Shown piece after piece: positions 17,095 through 25,663 of a stretch of 43,532 nucleotides of DNA. The DNA is from an uncultured Clostridium sp. (GTDB taxonomy: Bacteria; Bacillota; Clostridia; Clostridiales; Clostridiaceae), in assembly GCA_900543325.1 (NCBI GenBank), contig UQQU01000023.1, positions 1 through 43,532 on the forward strand, written 5' to 3'. A model generated the notes under the pieces. It searched no databases and was not told the DNA's origin. It worked only from the letters and a program-made list of their open reading frames with translations. How positions within the stretch are numbered: position 1 is the stretch's first letter; every line of letters begins with the position of its first letter. A program made the position numbers and the translations under genes.

Positions 17095-17985
17095 TTATTC
17101 TCCACTACCATGAACTATATCACTTAATATCTCTAATCCTTCAATAACCTTAAGGTTTGCACTCATTCCAAAATATTCACTATCTAGGTAAATTACATTT
17201 CCTTCTTTTACAGCATTTATATTTTGCCATGCAGAATCACTTGCCATTTCTGCTTGTAATGCTGCTTTTGTTTCTTCTGGTAAAGCATGCACCATAACTA
17301 AAATCTTTTCTGGATTAAGCATAGCTAAATCTTCTTTATTATAAGTTGTAAATGATGTACTATTATCTTCAATTATGTTTTTTCCACCAACAAGTTCAAC
17401 TAAACTTCCTATATAAGATTTTGACGTTGCTATCATTGTTGAGCCTGGTGCCGCAAATAAAACTAGAACTTCTGGATTTTCTAAAGACTCCGCTTTTTCT
17501 TTAACTTCTAATTCCTTTGATTCTATTTCTTCTAATAAGGCCTTAGCTTCCTCATTTTTATCAAATTTTTCTCCTAAATTAGTTATTGCTTCTTTTAATC
17601 CATCTAAGCTTTCTAAAGAAATAAATTCACTTGGAATATTATTTTCTGTAAATAAATTCATATAATCAGATCCTAAAGTATCTACTGATGCTACCATTGT
17701 TGGATTTAATGATTTAATTATTTCTAAATCTGGACTCATTGGATTTCCAATTTCAACAGCTCCCTCAGTACTTTCCGGTAATTCATATGATGTCGTTGGA
17801 ACTCCTGAAACTTTAACACCTAATGCATCTAATATTTCTGTTACTGCAACAGATGTAGCAACTACTACTTCTTCACCATTACCTACTGCCACACTTTTAT
17901 TTTCACTATTTTCAGAACTACAACTCACTATACTTAAAGCCATAACCCCTGCTGCTATCATGGATATAATTCTTTTATATTTCAT
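17095..17985 (-). CDS. isdE: IsdE-like haem-binding lipoprotein of an ABC importer
   Basis: The first 22 residues form a lipoprotein signal ending in a lipobox at SIVSC. The rest is a class III periplasmic-binding fold with a long central helix (about 140-170). In S. aureus IsdE, haem iron is held by Met78 and His229. Here Met83 in IGNPMSPDLE and His233 in VMVHALPEE occur at nearly the same positions and separation (150 versus 151 residues), and a YFGMSANL block follows. This supports haem rather than siderophore as ligand. GGAAGG precedes the ATG. The gene follows two NEAT protein genes and precedes the permease gene. Confidence 0.9.
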   Translation of the reverse strand: MKYKRIISMIAAGVMALSIVSCSSENSENKSVAVGNGEEVVVATSVAVTEILDALGVKVSGVPTTSYELPESTEGAVEIGNPMSPDLEIIKSLNPTMVASVDTLGSDYMNLFTENNIPSEFISLESLDGLKEAITNLGEKFDKNEEAKALLEEIESKELEVKEKAESLENPEVLVLFAAPGSTMIATSKSYIGSLVELVGGKNIIEDNSTSFTTYNKEDLAMLNPEKILVMVHALPEETKAALQAEMASDSAWQNINAVKEGNVIYLDSEYFGMSANLKVIEGLEILSDIVHGSGE

Positions 17986-18022
17986 AATATATAACCTTCC
18001 TATAACTATTTTTAATGATTCA

Positions 18023-18664
18023 TTATTTCTTTTTTACTTTGAAAACTATTAAAGCTCCAACGGCAATAACTGCAACTACACCTCCCATTGCTATAACTAT
18101 ATTATTATTGTTATCTTTAGCCTCAATTTTAACTTCAGAACCTTGTCCATCTTCAGAGGATTCTACTTCTTCTAGAGCTACCTCTTCAACTTTTTCTTCT
18201 ATTGCTTCTACTAAAGTTAAAGTTTCCATCTTAGGTATAACTTTAAACTCAACATCTCTTTCCATAGGACCAACATAAATAAGAGCATCCATATCTGCAT
18301 CTACTTTATCAACTTCAACCTTTAATTTAACAGTTCCATCCTCACTATTTTCTTCTACTAACTCTACTGGAACTTCTCCTCCATTAACCTTCATTCTATA
18401 GTTCTCCATATAATCACTTCCTGAAAAACCAATAGTATAAATTATATGATCTTTTGTAACCTCTACACTCATTGATGGTAAAAGGTAAGTTCTTGACATT
18501 GCCATTCCAGTTTCTGATTCATGATAAACATCATTTTCAACTTCATAAATTCCACTTGTGATATTGCTTTCTGTTGCATATGTATTCTTAGTTCCTAAAT
18601 TTAAGAATATTCCTAAAGCCATTACAGCTACTAAAATTCCTTTAAATTTATTTAATATTTTCAT
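18023..18664 (-). CDS. Membrane-anchored single-NEAT-domain protein
   Basis: After a signal peptide (about 1-30), one NEAT domain runs to about residue 145. It has the helix motif ESETGMAMSRTYL and the hairpin motif YVGPMERDVEF. NEAT domains take haem from haemoproteins and pass it along the cell wall. A Glu-rich spacer and a C-terminal membrane segment (VIAMGGVVAVIAVGALIVF) ending in KVKKK follow, without an LPxTG motif, so it should stay in the membrane next to the importer. I chose the ATG at 18664, with AAGGAG nine bases before it; the 14 extra upstream codons have no ribosome site. The hairpin has Y-x3-M in place of the usual Y-x3-Y. Confidence 0.88.
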   Translation of the reverse strand: MKILNKFKGILVAVMALGIFLNLGTKNTYATESNITSGIYEVENDVYHESETGMAMSRTYLLPSMSVEVTKDHIIYTIGFSGSDYMENYRMKVNGGEVPVELVEENSEDGTVKLKVEVDKVDADMDALIYVGPMERDVEFKVIPKMETLTLVEAIEEKVEEVALEEVESSEDGQGSEVKIEAKDNNNNIVIAMGGVVAVIAVGALIVFKVKKK

Positions 18665-18768
18665 TTTTCTCTTCTCCTTAATTGTTAAACCTAAATTAGG
18701 AGGCAAATAAATAGCTTTCCTATTTTATTTACCCCCTCATAGAATATAAATACTAATATTTATCTAGA

Positions 18769-20784
18769 TTACTTTCTTTTCTTTGCTAAAACTGTTCCTG
18801 CAGATGTTAAGATTAACCCTAATCCTGCAACAGCTCCTGCTCCAACTGGTGCTCCTGTTTGTGGTAAAGTATCTACTGTATATTCTTTAATGAATGTTAA
18901 AGTATCTTTTAATAATTCAACTCCAAATTCAACTTCTCTAGACATTGGTACTACATAAGTTTTAACTTTTATGCTATCACTTAAGCTTGAAACTGCAAAT
19001 CTAATATTTGTTGTATCTCCACTTGTAGTCTTGCTTACAGTAACCTTTTTACCATTTACATAAATCTCATGGTTTTGCATGAATTCTGATCCAGTGAAAG
19101 TTAAAGTAACATAGTATTTACCATCTATTTCTTCAACTTTAGAAGTAGAGTTTAAATATTTTCTAGCCATTGTTCTTCCAGTTTCACTTTCATGAGTTAC
19201 ACTATTTTGAATAGAATATAATTTACCCTTAGTTACCTTTGTTTCTTCAGTAGTTGTTGTATTTCCACTTGTTCCATTAGTTGTGCTACCAGTTGTTGAA
19301 CCACTTGTTGTACCACCTGTTACTCCTCCAGTTGTTACTCCATTATTAGTTATCCCATCTGTAGCTAATGTTAATGTATCTTCTAATATATCAACTCCGA
19401 ATTCTACATTTTTTCCCATCATACTAACATAAGCTGAAACTTTTATTGAATCTTCTAAGCTTCCAACAGCAAATTTTAAGCTAACAATCTCACCATTTAC
19501 TGATTTAGTTGCCTCTACTTTTGCTCCATTAACGTATATTGTATGATTACTCATCATTGTTGATCCCATAGGTGTAAATGTTAATGTAACATATTTCTTT
19601 CCATTTACTTCTTCAACTTTTAATTCTTCTTCTAAAGCTTTTCTTGCCATACTAAGCCCAGTCTCACTCTCATGAGTTACGTTATTTTTACCTGTATAAA
19701 CCTTAGTTCCTTGTTCTTCAGTTGTTCCATTGTTTAAATCGCTATTGTCTGAACCATTATTATTTGAACCACCGTTGTTTGAACCTTCGTTTCCAGTGTT
19801 TCCACCGTTATTTTCATCACCTGGCTTATTTGTTTCACCGTTATTGCCGGAATCTTGCGAAGAGTCATTCTCTTTGTATTCAGTTAATTCACCTTCATGT
19901 AATAGCTCTACATCAACTGTATGCAATTTTCCTGGGAAAATAGCTTCTGGAAGATTCTCATTATGATAAGTTAAATTAACATTAATTCTTGTATATAATA
20001 AATCTATTGATTCAATATCGAAGCTTATTGATCCATCTTCATTTTTAGTTAACTCTACATCTTTTCCCTCTACTGTTATTGAGTTTGTTGATTTTACAGT
20101 TTCTAATCCATATTCATTATATTTCATAGTTACTATAATTCTTCCATCTTTAACTGTTACAATAGAATTTGTATCTATATAATTTCTTATTGCACTATCA
20201 CTATCTGACCCTACTTTTAATGCCTTGTTAGCTATTTTATATATTCCATTAGCTAAAGCACTGCCTTGATTTTCATTATCTTCTACTGAATCATCAACAG
20301 TTGGAATGGAGCTTGTATCATTTGTTACAAAGAAAGATACCGCTTTCCCCATCATTATTACAGTCATATCTACTTGTACTTTAGCATCAATAGATGGTAC
20401 TTCAAAAGTAATTGATTTATTTTCTGTATCATTAACTCCGTTTAAATCAACACCATCTAAACTTACCTTAATATCTTTCATCATAGGATATAACTCGTCA
20501 TTAAATTGTAATGTCATAGTTATTTTATCTTCTTCAACATTAATAATAGTATCTTCTTTTAATGCTTTTCTAGCCATAGATTCACCTGTAGTGTTTCCTG
20601 CTTCAACATATTGAGTTTCATTCTTAACTTTATATTCTCCCAATTGTAATTTCTTTTCTACAGCCATTCCTGTTTCTATATTATTTGTTCTTTCAGTAGC
20701 TCCAACAGCTTGTACATTACTTCCTAATACTATTGTTGACACCATTAAAGCTGCTAACATCTTACAAAGTTTCTTTCTTAACAT
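18769..20784 (-). CDS. Cell-wall haem receptor with four NEAT domains and LPQTG anchor
   Basis: A signal peptide (1-30) is followed by four NEAT-type domains at about 48-158, 181-298, 364-473 and 524-632 (numbered from the ATG at 20790). A Gly/Asn/Ser linker lies at 305-360 and a Thr/Gly linker at 480-520. The sorting signal is LPQTG (642-646), then a hydrophobic stretch and KKRK, so a sortase should fix it to the wall. Domains 3 and 4 are close copies (VTHESETG, SMARK/TMARK, YVSMM/YVVPM). Domains 1 and 2 are diverged and lack the usual hairpin tyrosine position. Two in-frame ATGs lie two codons apart; the second (20784) is nine bases from AGGGGG and is preferred. It should take haem first and hand it to the one-NEAT protein and the IsdE-like receptor. 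Confidence 0.92.
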   Translation of the reverse strand: MLRKKLCKMLAALMVSTIVLGSNVQAVGATERTNNIETGMAVEKKLQLGEYKVKNETQYVEAGNTTGESMARKALKEDTIINVEEDKITMTLQFNDELYPMMKDIKVSLDGVDLNGVNDTENKSITFEVPSIDAKVQVDMTVIMMGKAVSFFVTNDTSSIPTVDDSVEDNENQGSALANGIYKIANKALKVGSDSDSAIRNYIDTNSIVTVKDGRIIVTMKYNEYGLETVKSTNSITVEGKDVELTKNEDGSISFDIESIDLLYTRINVNLTYHNENLPEAIFPGKLHTVDVELLHEGELTEYKENDSSQDSGNNGETNKPGDENNGGNTGNEGSNNGGSNNNGSDNSDLNNGTTEEQGTKVYTGKNNVTHESETGLSMARKALEEELKVEEVNGKKYVTLTFTPMGSTMMSNHTIYVNGAKVEATKSVNGEIVSLKFAVGSLEDSIKVSAYVSMMGKNVEFGVDILEDTLTLATDGITNNGVTTGGVTGGTTSGSTTGSTTNGTSGNTTTTEETKVTKGKLYSIQNSVTHESETGRTMARKYLNSTSKVEEIDGKYYVTLTFTGSEFMQNHEIYVNGKKVTVSKTTSGDTTNIRFAVSSLSDSIKVKTYVVPMSREVEFGVELLKDTLTFIKEYTVDTLPQTGAPVGAGAVAGLGLILTSAGTVLAKKRK

Positions 20785-20862
20785 AACCATATTCCCCCTA
20801 AGTATATTCTAAAATTTATTTATCTCTTCTAATTGACATATTAATAATTATATTCCATAATT

Positions 20863-20881
20863 AATGATATTGATTCTCATT
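20863..20881. promoter_or_regulatory. Candidate Fur box of the haem operon
   Basis: The core TGATATTGATTCTCA at 20865-20879 matches the 7-1-7 Fur consensus TGATAATNATTATCA at all but two conserved positions. It lies in the 200-base gap between the NEAT operon and the divergent AraC-type gene, where it could control both. Iron repression through Fur is typical of haem uptake loci. Confidence 0.55.
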
Positions 20882-20991
20882 TACCTAAAAATAATATCAT
20901 ATATTTTATTAATATGTTTTAACTATATTTATATATTTTTTAACAATATTTTTTTATATTTAATAAATTTAGAATAATTTTTAAGGGAAGG

Positions 20992-21732
20992 ATGCTCAGA
21001 TTAATGATTTCAAATATATTAACTAATTTCTTTAATTGCCTTGCTGTTCCAATACTAGTTTTAAATCATAAGTTTGAAACTATATTTACTTATAATCATG
21101 ATTCAAAAATAAATAATTCGTTTTATACTTCTAAAGCTATAGAGCAACTAAAAAAATCAGATTTTTCCTCTAATACCTTTTCATTTAATATACATCATGA
21201 TATAGCCTTTACTTGCATTAGATTTAATCATTATGACAATACTAAAATGTATCTATTATTAGGACCATATACAATTAGCGAAGACCCTAATAATACTAAT
21301 GTTATTAATACACTAACGGAGGATGGCTTACAAAATATTATTAAATTACATTCTTACATTATCGATAATCATATTTGTAATAATAAATCAAACATGATTA
21401 ATTCTCCTGTCGTAAATCATGCTATTAAGTATATTGAAAAAAATTATGCTCACGAAATATCAATAGATGATATTTGCAAACAATTAAATGTGAATAAATG
21501 TTATTTTTGTAGCGTATTTAAAAAAGAAATTGGCTCAACCTTTATAAATTATTTAAATAACTATAGAATAGAAAAAAGTAAAGAGCTATTAAAAAACCCT
21601 AATATATCTTTACTTGATGTTTCACTTTCTGTAGGATATAACAATCAAAGCTATTTTAGTACAGTATTTAAAAAAATAATCTCAAAAACTCCATTAGAAT
21701 TTAGAGATGAATATCTAAAAAATAAAAGCTAA
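20992..21732 (+). CDS. AraC-family transcriptional regulator, divergent from the haem operon
   Basis: The C-terminal 100 residues hold two helix-turn-helix units of the AraC/XylS type: ISIDDICKQLNVNKCYFCSVFKKEIG and SLLDVSLSVGYNNQSYFSTVFKK, ending in TPLEFRDEYL. The N-terminal 140 residues form a sensor domain I cannot name; it holds several Cys and His residues. The gene shares its upstream region, and the Fur-like box, with the NEAT/haem operon, so it may sense haem or iron status or surface contact. AAGGGAAGG directly precedes the first ATG; the ATG at 21004 is 12 bases away and also possible. Confidence 0.88.
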   Translation: MLRLMISNILTNFFNCLAVPILVLNHKFETIFTYNHDSKINNSFYTSKAIEQLKKSDFSSNTFSFNIHHDIAFTCIRFNHYDNTKMYLLLGPYTISEDPNNTNVINTLTEDGLQNIIKLHSYIIDNHICNNKSNMINSPVVNHAIKYIEKNYAHEISIDDICKQLNVNKCYFCSVFKKEIGSTFINYLNNYRIEKSKELLKNPNISLLDVSLSVGYNNQSYFSTVFKKIISKTPLEFRDEYLKNKS

Positions 21733-21780
21733 AAAAATCAACTGTCTCTATAAGATAAATAGAAGACAGTTGATTTTTTT
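21731..21780. terminator. Bidirectional terminator after the AraC gene
   Basis: AAAAAAATCAACTGTCT (21731-21747) pairs perfectly over 17 bases with AGACAGTTGATTTTTTT (21764-21780). The flanking A and T runs allow termination on both strands. It overlaps the AraC stop codon. Confidence 0.9.
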
Positions 21781-21837
21781 AGCTTATTATCCTTATTTTA
21801 AGATAACTTCTCTTATTAGCATTTTATTTATATACTT

Positions 21838-22041
21838 TTATTCAATTTTATGTCCTGTATTTTCAATACAGCTTCTTATTTCCTGTTCTGTTGCAGGTTC
21901 ATTATAAATCACTTCAACACTTCCACGTGCCATATCCACACAAACATTATTTACACCATCTATTTTTTCAAGTGCATTTTTAATTTGTGTTTTCATATTT
22001 TCATTTGCAATTCCATTTACCATATAATGTTCTCTTTCCAT
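21838..22041 (-). CDS. HMA-fold small protein lacking the CxxC metal site
   Basis: The 67 residues follow the heavy-metal-associated domain pattern of CopZ and P-type ATPase N-domains: strand YMVNGIAN, helix MKTQIKNALEKIDGV, strand NNVCVDMARGSVEVIY and a final helix ending IENTGHKIE. The usual GMTCxxC loop is replaced by GIANENM, so both copper-binding cysteines are absent. The two remaining cysteines (in NVCVD and RSCIEN) are not in the metal loop. AAGGAG lies 8 bases before the ATG. It is monocistronic and no copper ATPase gene is near. It may bind another ligand or act as a protein-interaction domain. Confidence 0.75.
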   Translation of the reverse strand: MEREHYMVNGIANENMKTQIKNALEKIDGVNNVCVDMARGSVEVIYNEPATEQEIRSCIENTGHKIE

Positions 22042-22123
22042 TAATACTACTCCTTAAATCAAAATTATATAAATAGTATTATCAAAAAACATCAGTAATA
22101 TTAAACTACAATAAAATATTTAA

Positions 22124-22792
22124 TTATTTTATATTTACTAATTCATTTTTTATTTCTTCTAAGTTGTTAAAACTATTATAACAATTATTTAATATCTCTT
22201 CATCTGCTTCTTTTAAATCAACAACATGAAAAGCTGTCATGCCTGCATTAAAAGCAGCCTTTATACCAGCACTTGAATCTTCAATAACAATACATTCTTT
22301 TGGATTTATATTTAGTTTTTCTGCTGCTTTCAAAAATATTTCTGGATTTGGCTTTGTTTCTTTTACTTCATCTCTACATACTATCGCATAAAAAAAGGCC
22401 TCTATATTAGCTTGATTTAATTGCTTTATTGCCCTTTCTTTTACTGCAGAAGTTGCTAGTGCAATTTTAAAGTTATTTTTCTTTAAATAAGTTAATATTT
22501 CATAAGCCCCATTTTTTAATGGTATCCCCTTTTCTACAGCCTTAGCTAATTCCTCATCTTTTTCCTTATACATAATATCAATAGGTAAATTATCACCAAA
22601 ATTACTCAAAAACACCTTTTTTACATTCTCACGGCCTGTTCCCAATACTGAAGAATAAATTTCTTTAGTCATTTTATATCCATACTTTTCAAATACCTTA
22701 GACCAAATATCTAAATATACCATTTCTGTATCAAAAATTACCCCATCCATATCAAAGATTACTGCTTTTATTTTATCAATATTTAATTTCAT
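22124..22792 (-). CDS. HAD-superfamily sugar-phosphate phosphatase or beta-phosphoglucomutase-like hydrolase
   Basis: A 222-residue HAD subfamily IA protein. The nucleophile motif is VIFDMDGVIFDTE (Asp14, Asp16), motif II is ALATSAVK, the motif III lysine lies in KETKPNPEIF and motif IV is IVIEDSSAGIKAA. A helical cap lies between about residues 18 and 85. This pattern fits phosphatases acting on small phosphate esters and beta-phosphoglucomutase; the latter cannot be excluded. GAGGAAATT precedes the ATG. Single gene, no helpful neighbour. Confidence 0.88.
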   Translation of the reverse strand: MKLNIDKIKAVIFDMDGVIFDTEMVYLDIWSKVFEKYGYKMTKEIYSSVLGTGRENVKKVFLSNFGDNLPIDIMYKEKDEELAKAVEKGIPLKNGAYEILTYLKKNNFKIALATSAVKERAIKQLNQANIEAFFYAIVCRDEVKETKPNPEIFLKAAEKLNINPKECIVIEDSSAGIKAAFNAGMTAFHVVDLKEADEEILNNCYNSFNNLEEIKNELVNIK

Positions 22793-22975
22793 AATTTCCT
22801 CACTTCAATATTAATATTTACTTTGTATAATCCATTATTATACTAATAAAATTATAATATTATTTTACTTTATCATTTTTTATTATTTATATAATTATAT
22901 CACATTTAAATACTTACAACATTTTATGAATAATATTTACATATTTATTAAAGACTACGAGTAGAGGTGTTTTTT

Positions 22976-23494
22976 ATGTTAAATCTAAATGCAAAAGAAA
23001 GAATGTTATTACAAGACGAAAAAAGCCATGAGGAGTTATGTGTTGAAAAATATAATAAATATTCTAAGACAGCATGCGATCCTCAATTGCAAAATTTATT
23101 TTCTCAACTTGCACAAAAGGAACAACAACATCTAAATACAATTAATCAAATGTTATCAGGAACAGTGCCAAATATAAACTCTAATCAAAGCTCTCAACAA
23201 GGTCAACAACAAAATATGCAATCTCAAAATCAACAACAAGTTCAAAATCAAATGAATCAACAACAAAATGTAGCTGCTATAAATTCTCAACAAATGCAAC
23301 AAAACTTTAATCATGATAAAATGTTATGTCAAGATTCATTATCTACAGAAAAATATGTTTCATCTACATATGATACAACAATATTCGAATTTAGAGATAC
23401 CAATGCAAGACAAGTTTTAAATCATATTCAAAAAGAAGAACAAGAACATGGCGAAAAAATTTATAACTATATGAGTCAACATGGAATGTATTAA
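22976..23494 (+). CDS. CotF-like spore coat protein with glutamine-rich centre
   Basis: The protein has two four-helix-bundle halves of the CotF/ferritin-like kind: residues about 1-58 (LQDEKSHEELCVEKYNKYS, then DPQLQNLFSQLAQKEQQHL) and about 108-172 (LCQDSLSTEKYVSSTYD, LNHIQKEEQEHGEKIYNYM). A Gln/Asn/Ser-rich low-complexity stretch lies between (about 66-105). Coat proteins of this family are made in the mother cell during sporulation. I chose the ATG at 22976, six bases after AGAGGTG; the GTG three codons earlier is part of that site. A strong terminator follows. Confidence 0.85.
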   Translation: MLNLNAKERMLLQDEKSHEELCVEKYNKYSKTACDPQLQNLFSQLAQKEQQHLNTINQMLSGTVPNINSNQSSQQGQQQNMQSQNQQQVQNQMNQQQNVAAINSQQMQQNFNHDKMLCQDSLSTEKYVSSTYDTTIFEFRDTNARQVLNHIQKEEQEHGEKIYNYMSQHGMY

Positions 23495-23571
23495 TTGAGA
23501 CTATAGACAATTCTGTATAGCCAACACCCCACTACTCTAAATGAATAGAGTCCTGGGTAGATTAATATAAT

Positions 23572-23612
23572 AAAACAACTCCCCCGATAATTTTCTAGGG
23601 GGAGTTGTTTTG
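23572..23612. terminator. Strong terminator between the coat protein gene and the kinase gene
   Basis: AAAACAACTCCCCC (23572-23585) pairs perfectly with GGGGGAGTTGTTTT (23598-23611). The five G-C pairs are exceptional in this AT-rich context. It can serve both converging genes. Confidence 0.9.
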
Positions 23613-25583
23613 TTATATATATATATCTGATAATTCTGTCTTAGTTCTATATTTTACATTGCTTATTTCCTTAATAACATCATATTCACATAAATCATTT
23701 TTCTCATCTATACTAAAGTTATTATTACTATCTTTATCAATAATCTTAGGTAATCTAACAGTGAACTTTGTTCCCTTATTAATCTCTGATTCAACCATAA
23801 TCTCTCCATTATGAAGCTCAACAAAAGATTTCACTATTGATAGCCCAATTCCACTACCTTCATTTTTTCTAGTTAAAGTATTATCAACTTGCATAAACTT
23901 CTCAAATATTTTTGGAATATCCTCTTTTGGTATACCTTCTCCGTTATCTTCAACAATTATATCCACATAATTATCTCCTGAAATAACTTTAACATAAATA
24001 TCGCTATTTTCCTTTGAAAACTTTATTGCATTAGACACTAAATTCAAAATAACTCTCTCAAATTTGCTAATATCGATATTCATTATTACTTCTTCTTTGT
24101 CTGTATCAAAAATTAAATTTAAATTTTTCTTTTCTGCATATGGGATTATAGACATTACTAATTCTTCCGTTGCACTAACTATATTATATTTATCTAAATT
24201 TAACTTTAAATCATTTAATTCTGATTTTTCTACGTCAATAATATTATTTATTAATCTTATTAATCTACAACAATTATCTTTTATTATCTCAGTACTCTTA
24301 TTATCTATATTATTTCTATAATTTTCAGACTCTAAAAGCTGAGTTGCACATAATATTACATTTATTGGTGTTTTAAGCTCATGACTTATATTCGCTATAA
24401 AATGTCCTTTAAGTTTATTAACTTCTTCTGCTTTATTTTTTGCTTTTATTATTTCTTTTTCATATTGTTTTTTGTAATTTATATACTTTATTAATGCTAT
24501 GATTAAAAATATCAATATTGCAAATATAGAACAAACTATTATAAATATATCTTTATACCTTTTAACTATATTTAAGGGGTGATTAAGTACCTTTGAATTC
24601 TCTGGTAAGTATTTTGTTTTTATATTAAACCTTCTTAATGCATCATAATCAAAAATATATTCATTAGCGCTATCTTCAGCAATATACAATTCTTTTTCAT
24701 CTATTCCATCTAATAATCATAAAACTATTTCACCAGCTTTTTTCCCTTGGTTAAAATGGTTAACTACTTTACCTCCTATACTTCCAGCACCTATATCATA
24801 ACTTAATATATTATATATGGGTAAATTAGGATTTATATTTAATATTAATCTAATAATACTAAAGTCACTCAACTGTTGTCCACATTTAAAATCTTCAGGA
24901 TAAAGTGAAATTATTGCGCTATTACTCTTAATATTTGCTATAGCTTTTTCAAATTCATCTATAGATAATTCGCTTGTAATTATTCTATCAAAAGTAAAGC
25001 TTGGATTTTTCTTAACAGCATCATCATAATAATCACCTCTACTATTATCTACAAAAATTATATTATCTACTGTAGGATGAAACTTTTTAATTAATTCTAA
25101 ATTTGCTGCTATAGATTCCATTTCTCTTACTCCAGAAATTTTTTCGTAAGTAAAAGCTTCATTTAATACATTCTCCTTCTGAATACCTAAAAATGAAATT
25201 GGAATATCTTTAAATATATCATTTCTATATTTTAAACAAAACTCTAATGCTTCATCGTCTCCAGCTATTATAGCATCATAAGTTTCATAATTTTCAAAGC
25301 CAAGCTTTAATAAATTATAAAATTTAATTTCATTCTCTTCTGAAGCCATAGTCTTTAAATCCATATATTCAACTTTTAAATTAACATTATTATTTAATCC
25401 TACCTTTATTCCTTCAACTTGATCTTCAAAAGATATAAAGCCTGAATTATAAGCGCTAATAAATAAAACATCTAGTTTTTTTGTTTTATTCTCTTCTGAA
25501 TAAACAATATTCGTATGACATGTAATAAAGATCATTAATGATGCAATTATTAACTGTCTAAATCCCCACTGTACCTTTCTCAT
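23613..25583 (-). pseudogene. Orphan sensor histidine kinase with ABC-substrate-binding-type sensor, split by in-frame TGA
   Basis: Two open frames in the same reading frame form one kinase. The first (24717-25583, 288 codons) has a signal sequence and a sugar-receptor-like sensor domain (LDVLFISAYNSGF, AIIAGDDEALEF, LPIYNILSYDIGAGSIGG). TGA at 24717-24719 interrupts GKKAGEIVL-stop-LLDGIDEKEL, then the frame continues through FDYDALRRFNIKTKYLP, a membrane helix, the HisKA box NISHELKTPIN, the N box NLVSNAIKFS, and the G boxes DNGEGIP and GSGIGLSIV. A CGA-to-TGA change would explain the stop. No response regulator lies beside it. A Spo0A box precedes the gene. If the stop is real, the sensor half is released and the kinase half has no clear start signal. 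Confidence 0.85.
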
Positions 25584-25618
25584 ACTTTATCTCCTGTTCA
25601 TGTAAATATATAGACAGT

Positions 25619-25663
25619 ATTATACTACCTTTTATTACATTTTTATACGTTTTTTTGTCGAAA
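25619..25663 (-). promoter_or_regulatory. Candidate Spo0A-controlled promoter of the kinase gene
   Basis: TTTGTCGAAA at 25654-25663 is an exact match to the Spo0A box. On the minus strand TATAAT lies at 25624-25619, and the box centre falls near -46 relative to the expected start of transcription, with a poor -35. This is the usual layout of a Spo0A-activated promoter. AGGAG then precedes the kinase ATG. Confidence 0.6.

Noticed and set aside
19722..19966. Plus-strand open frames with His/Tyr/Pro repeats inside the NEAT receptor gene
   Set aside because: They arise from the Gly/Asn/Ser linker read on the other strand.
23190..23320. Glutamine-rich CAA repeat in the coat protein gene as a variable-number repeat
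   Set aside because: The units are irregular mixes of CAA, AAT and TCT without a constant period, so it is a low-complexity linker and not a tandem repeat array.
23521..23570. Small hairpin ACTCTA/TAGAGT between coat gene and terminator
   Set aside because: Six base pairs only, with no RNA-gene features around it; it was not counted as a small RNA.
24717..24719. TGA as selenocysteine or tryptophan codon in the kinase gene
   Set aside because: No selenocysteine insertion hairpin is evident just after it, the site is not a redox centre, and normal TGG is used for Trp elsewhere. A nonsense mutation is simpler.
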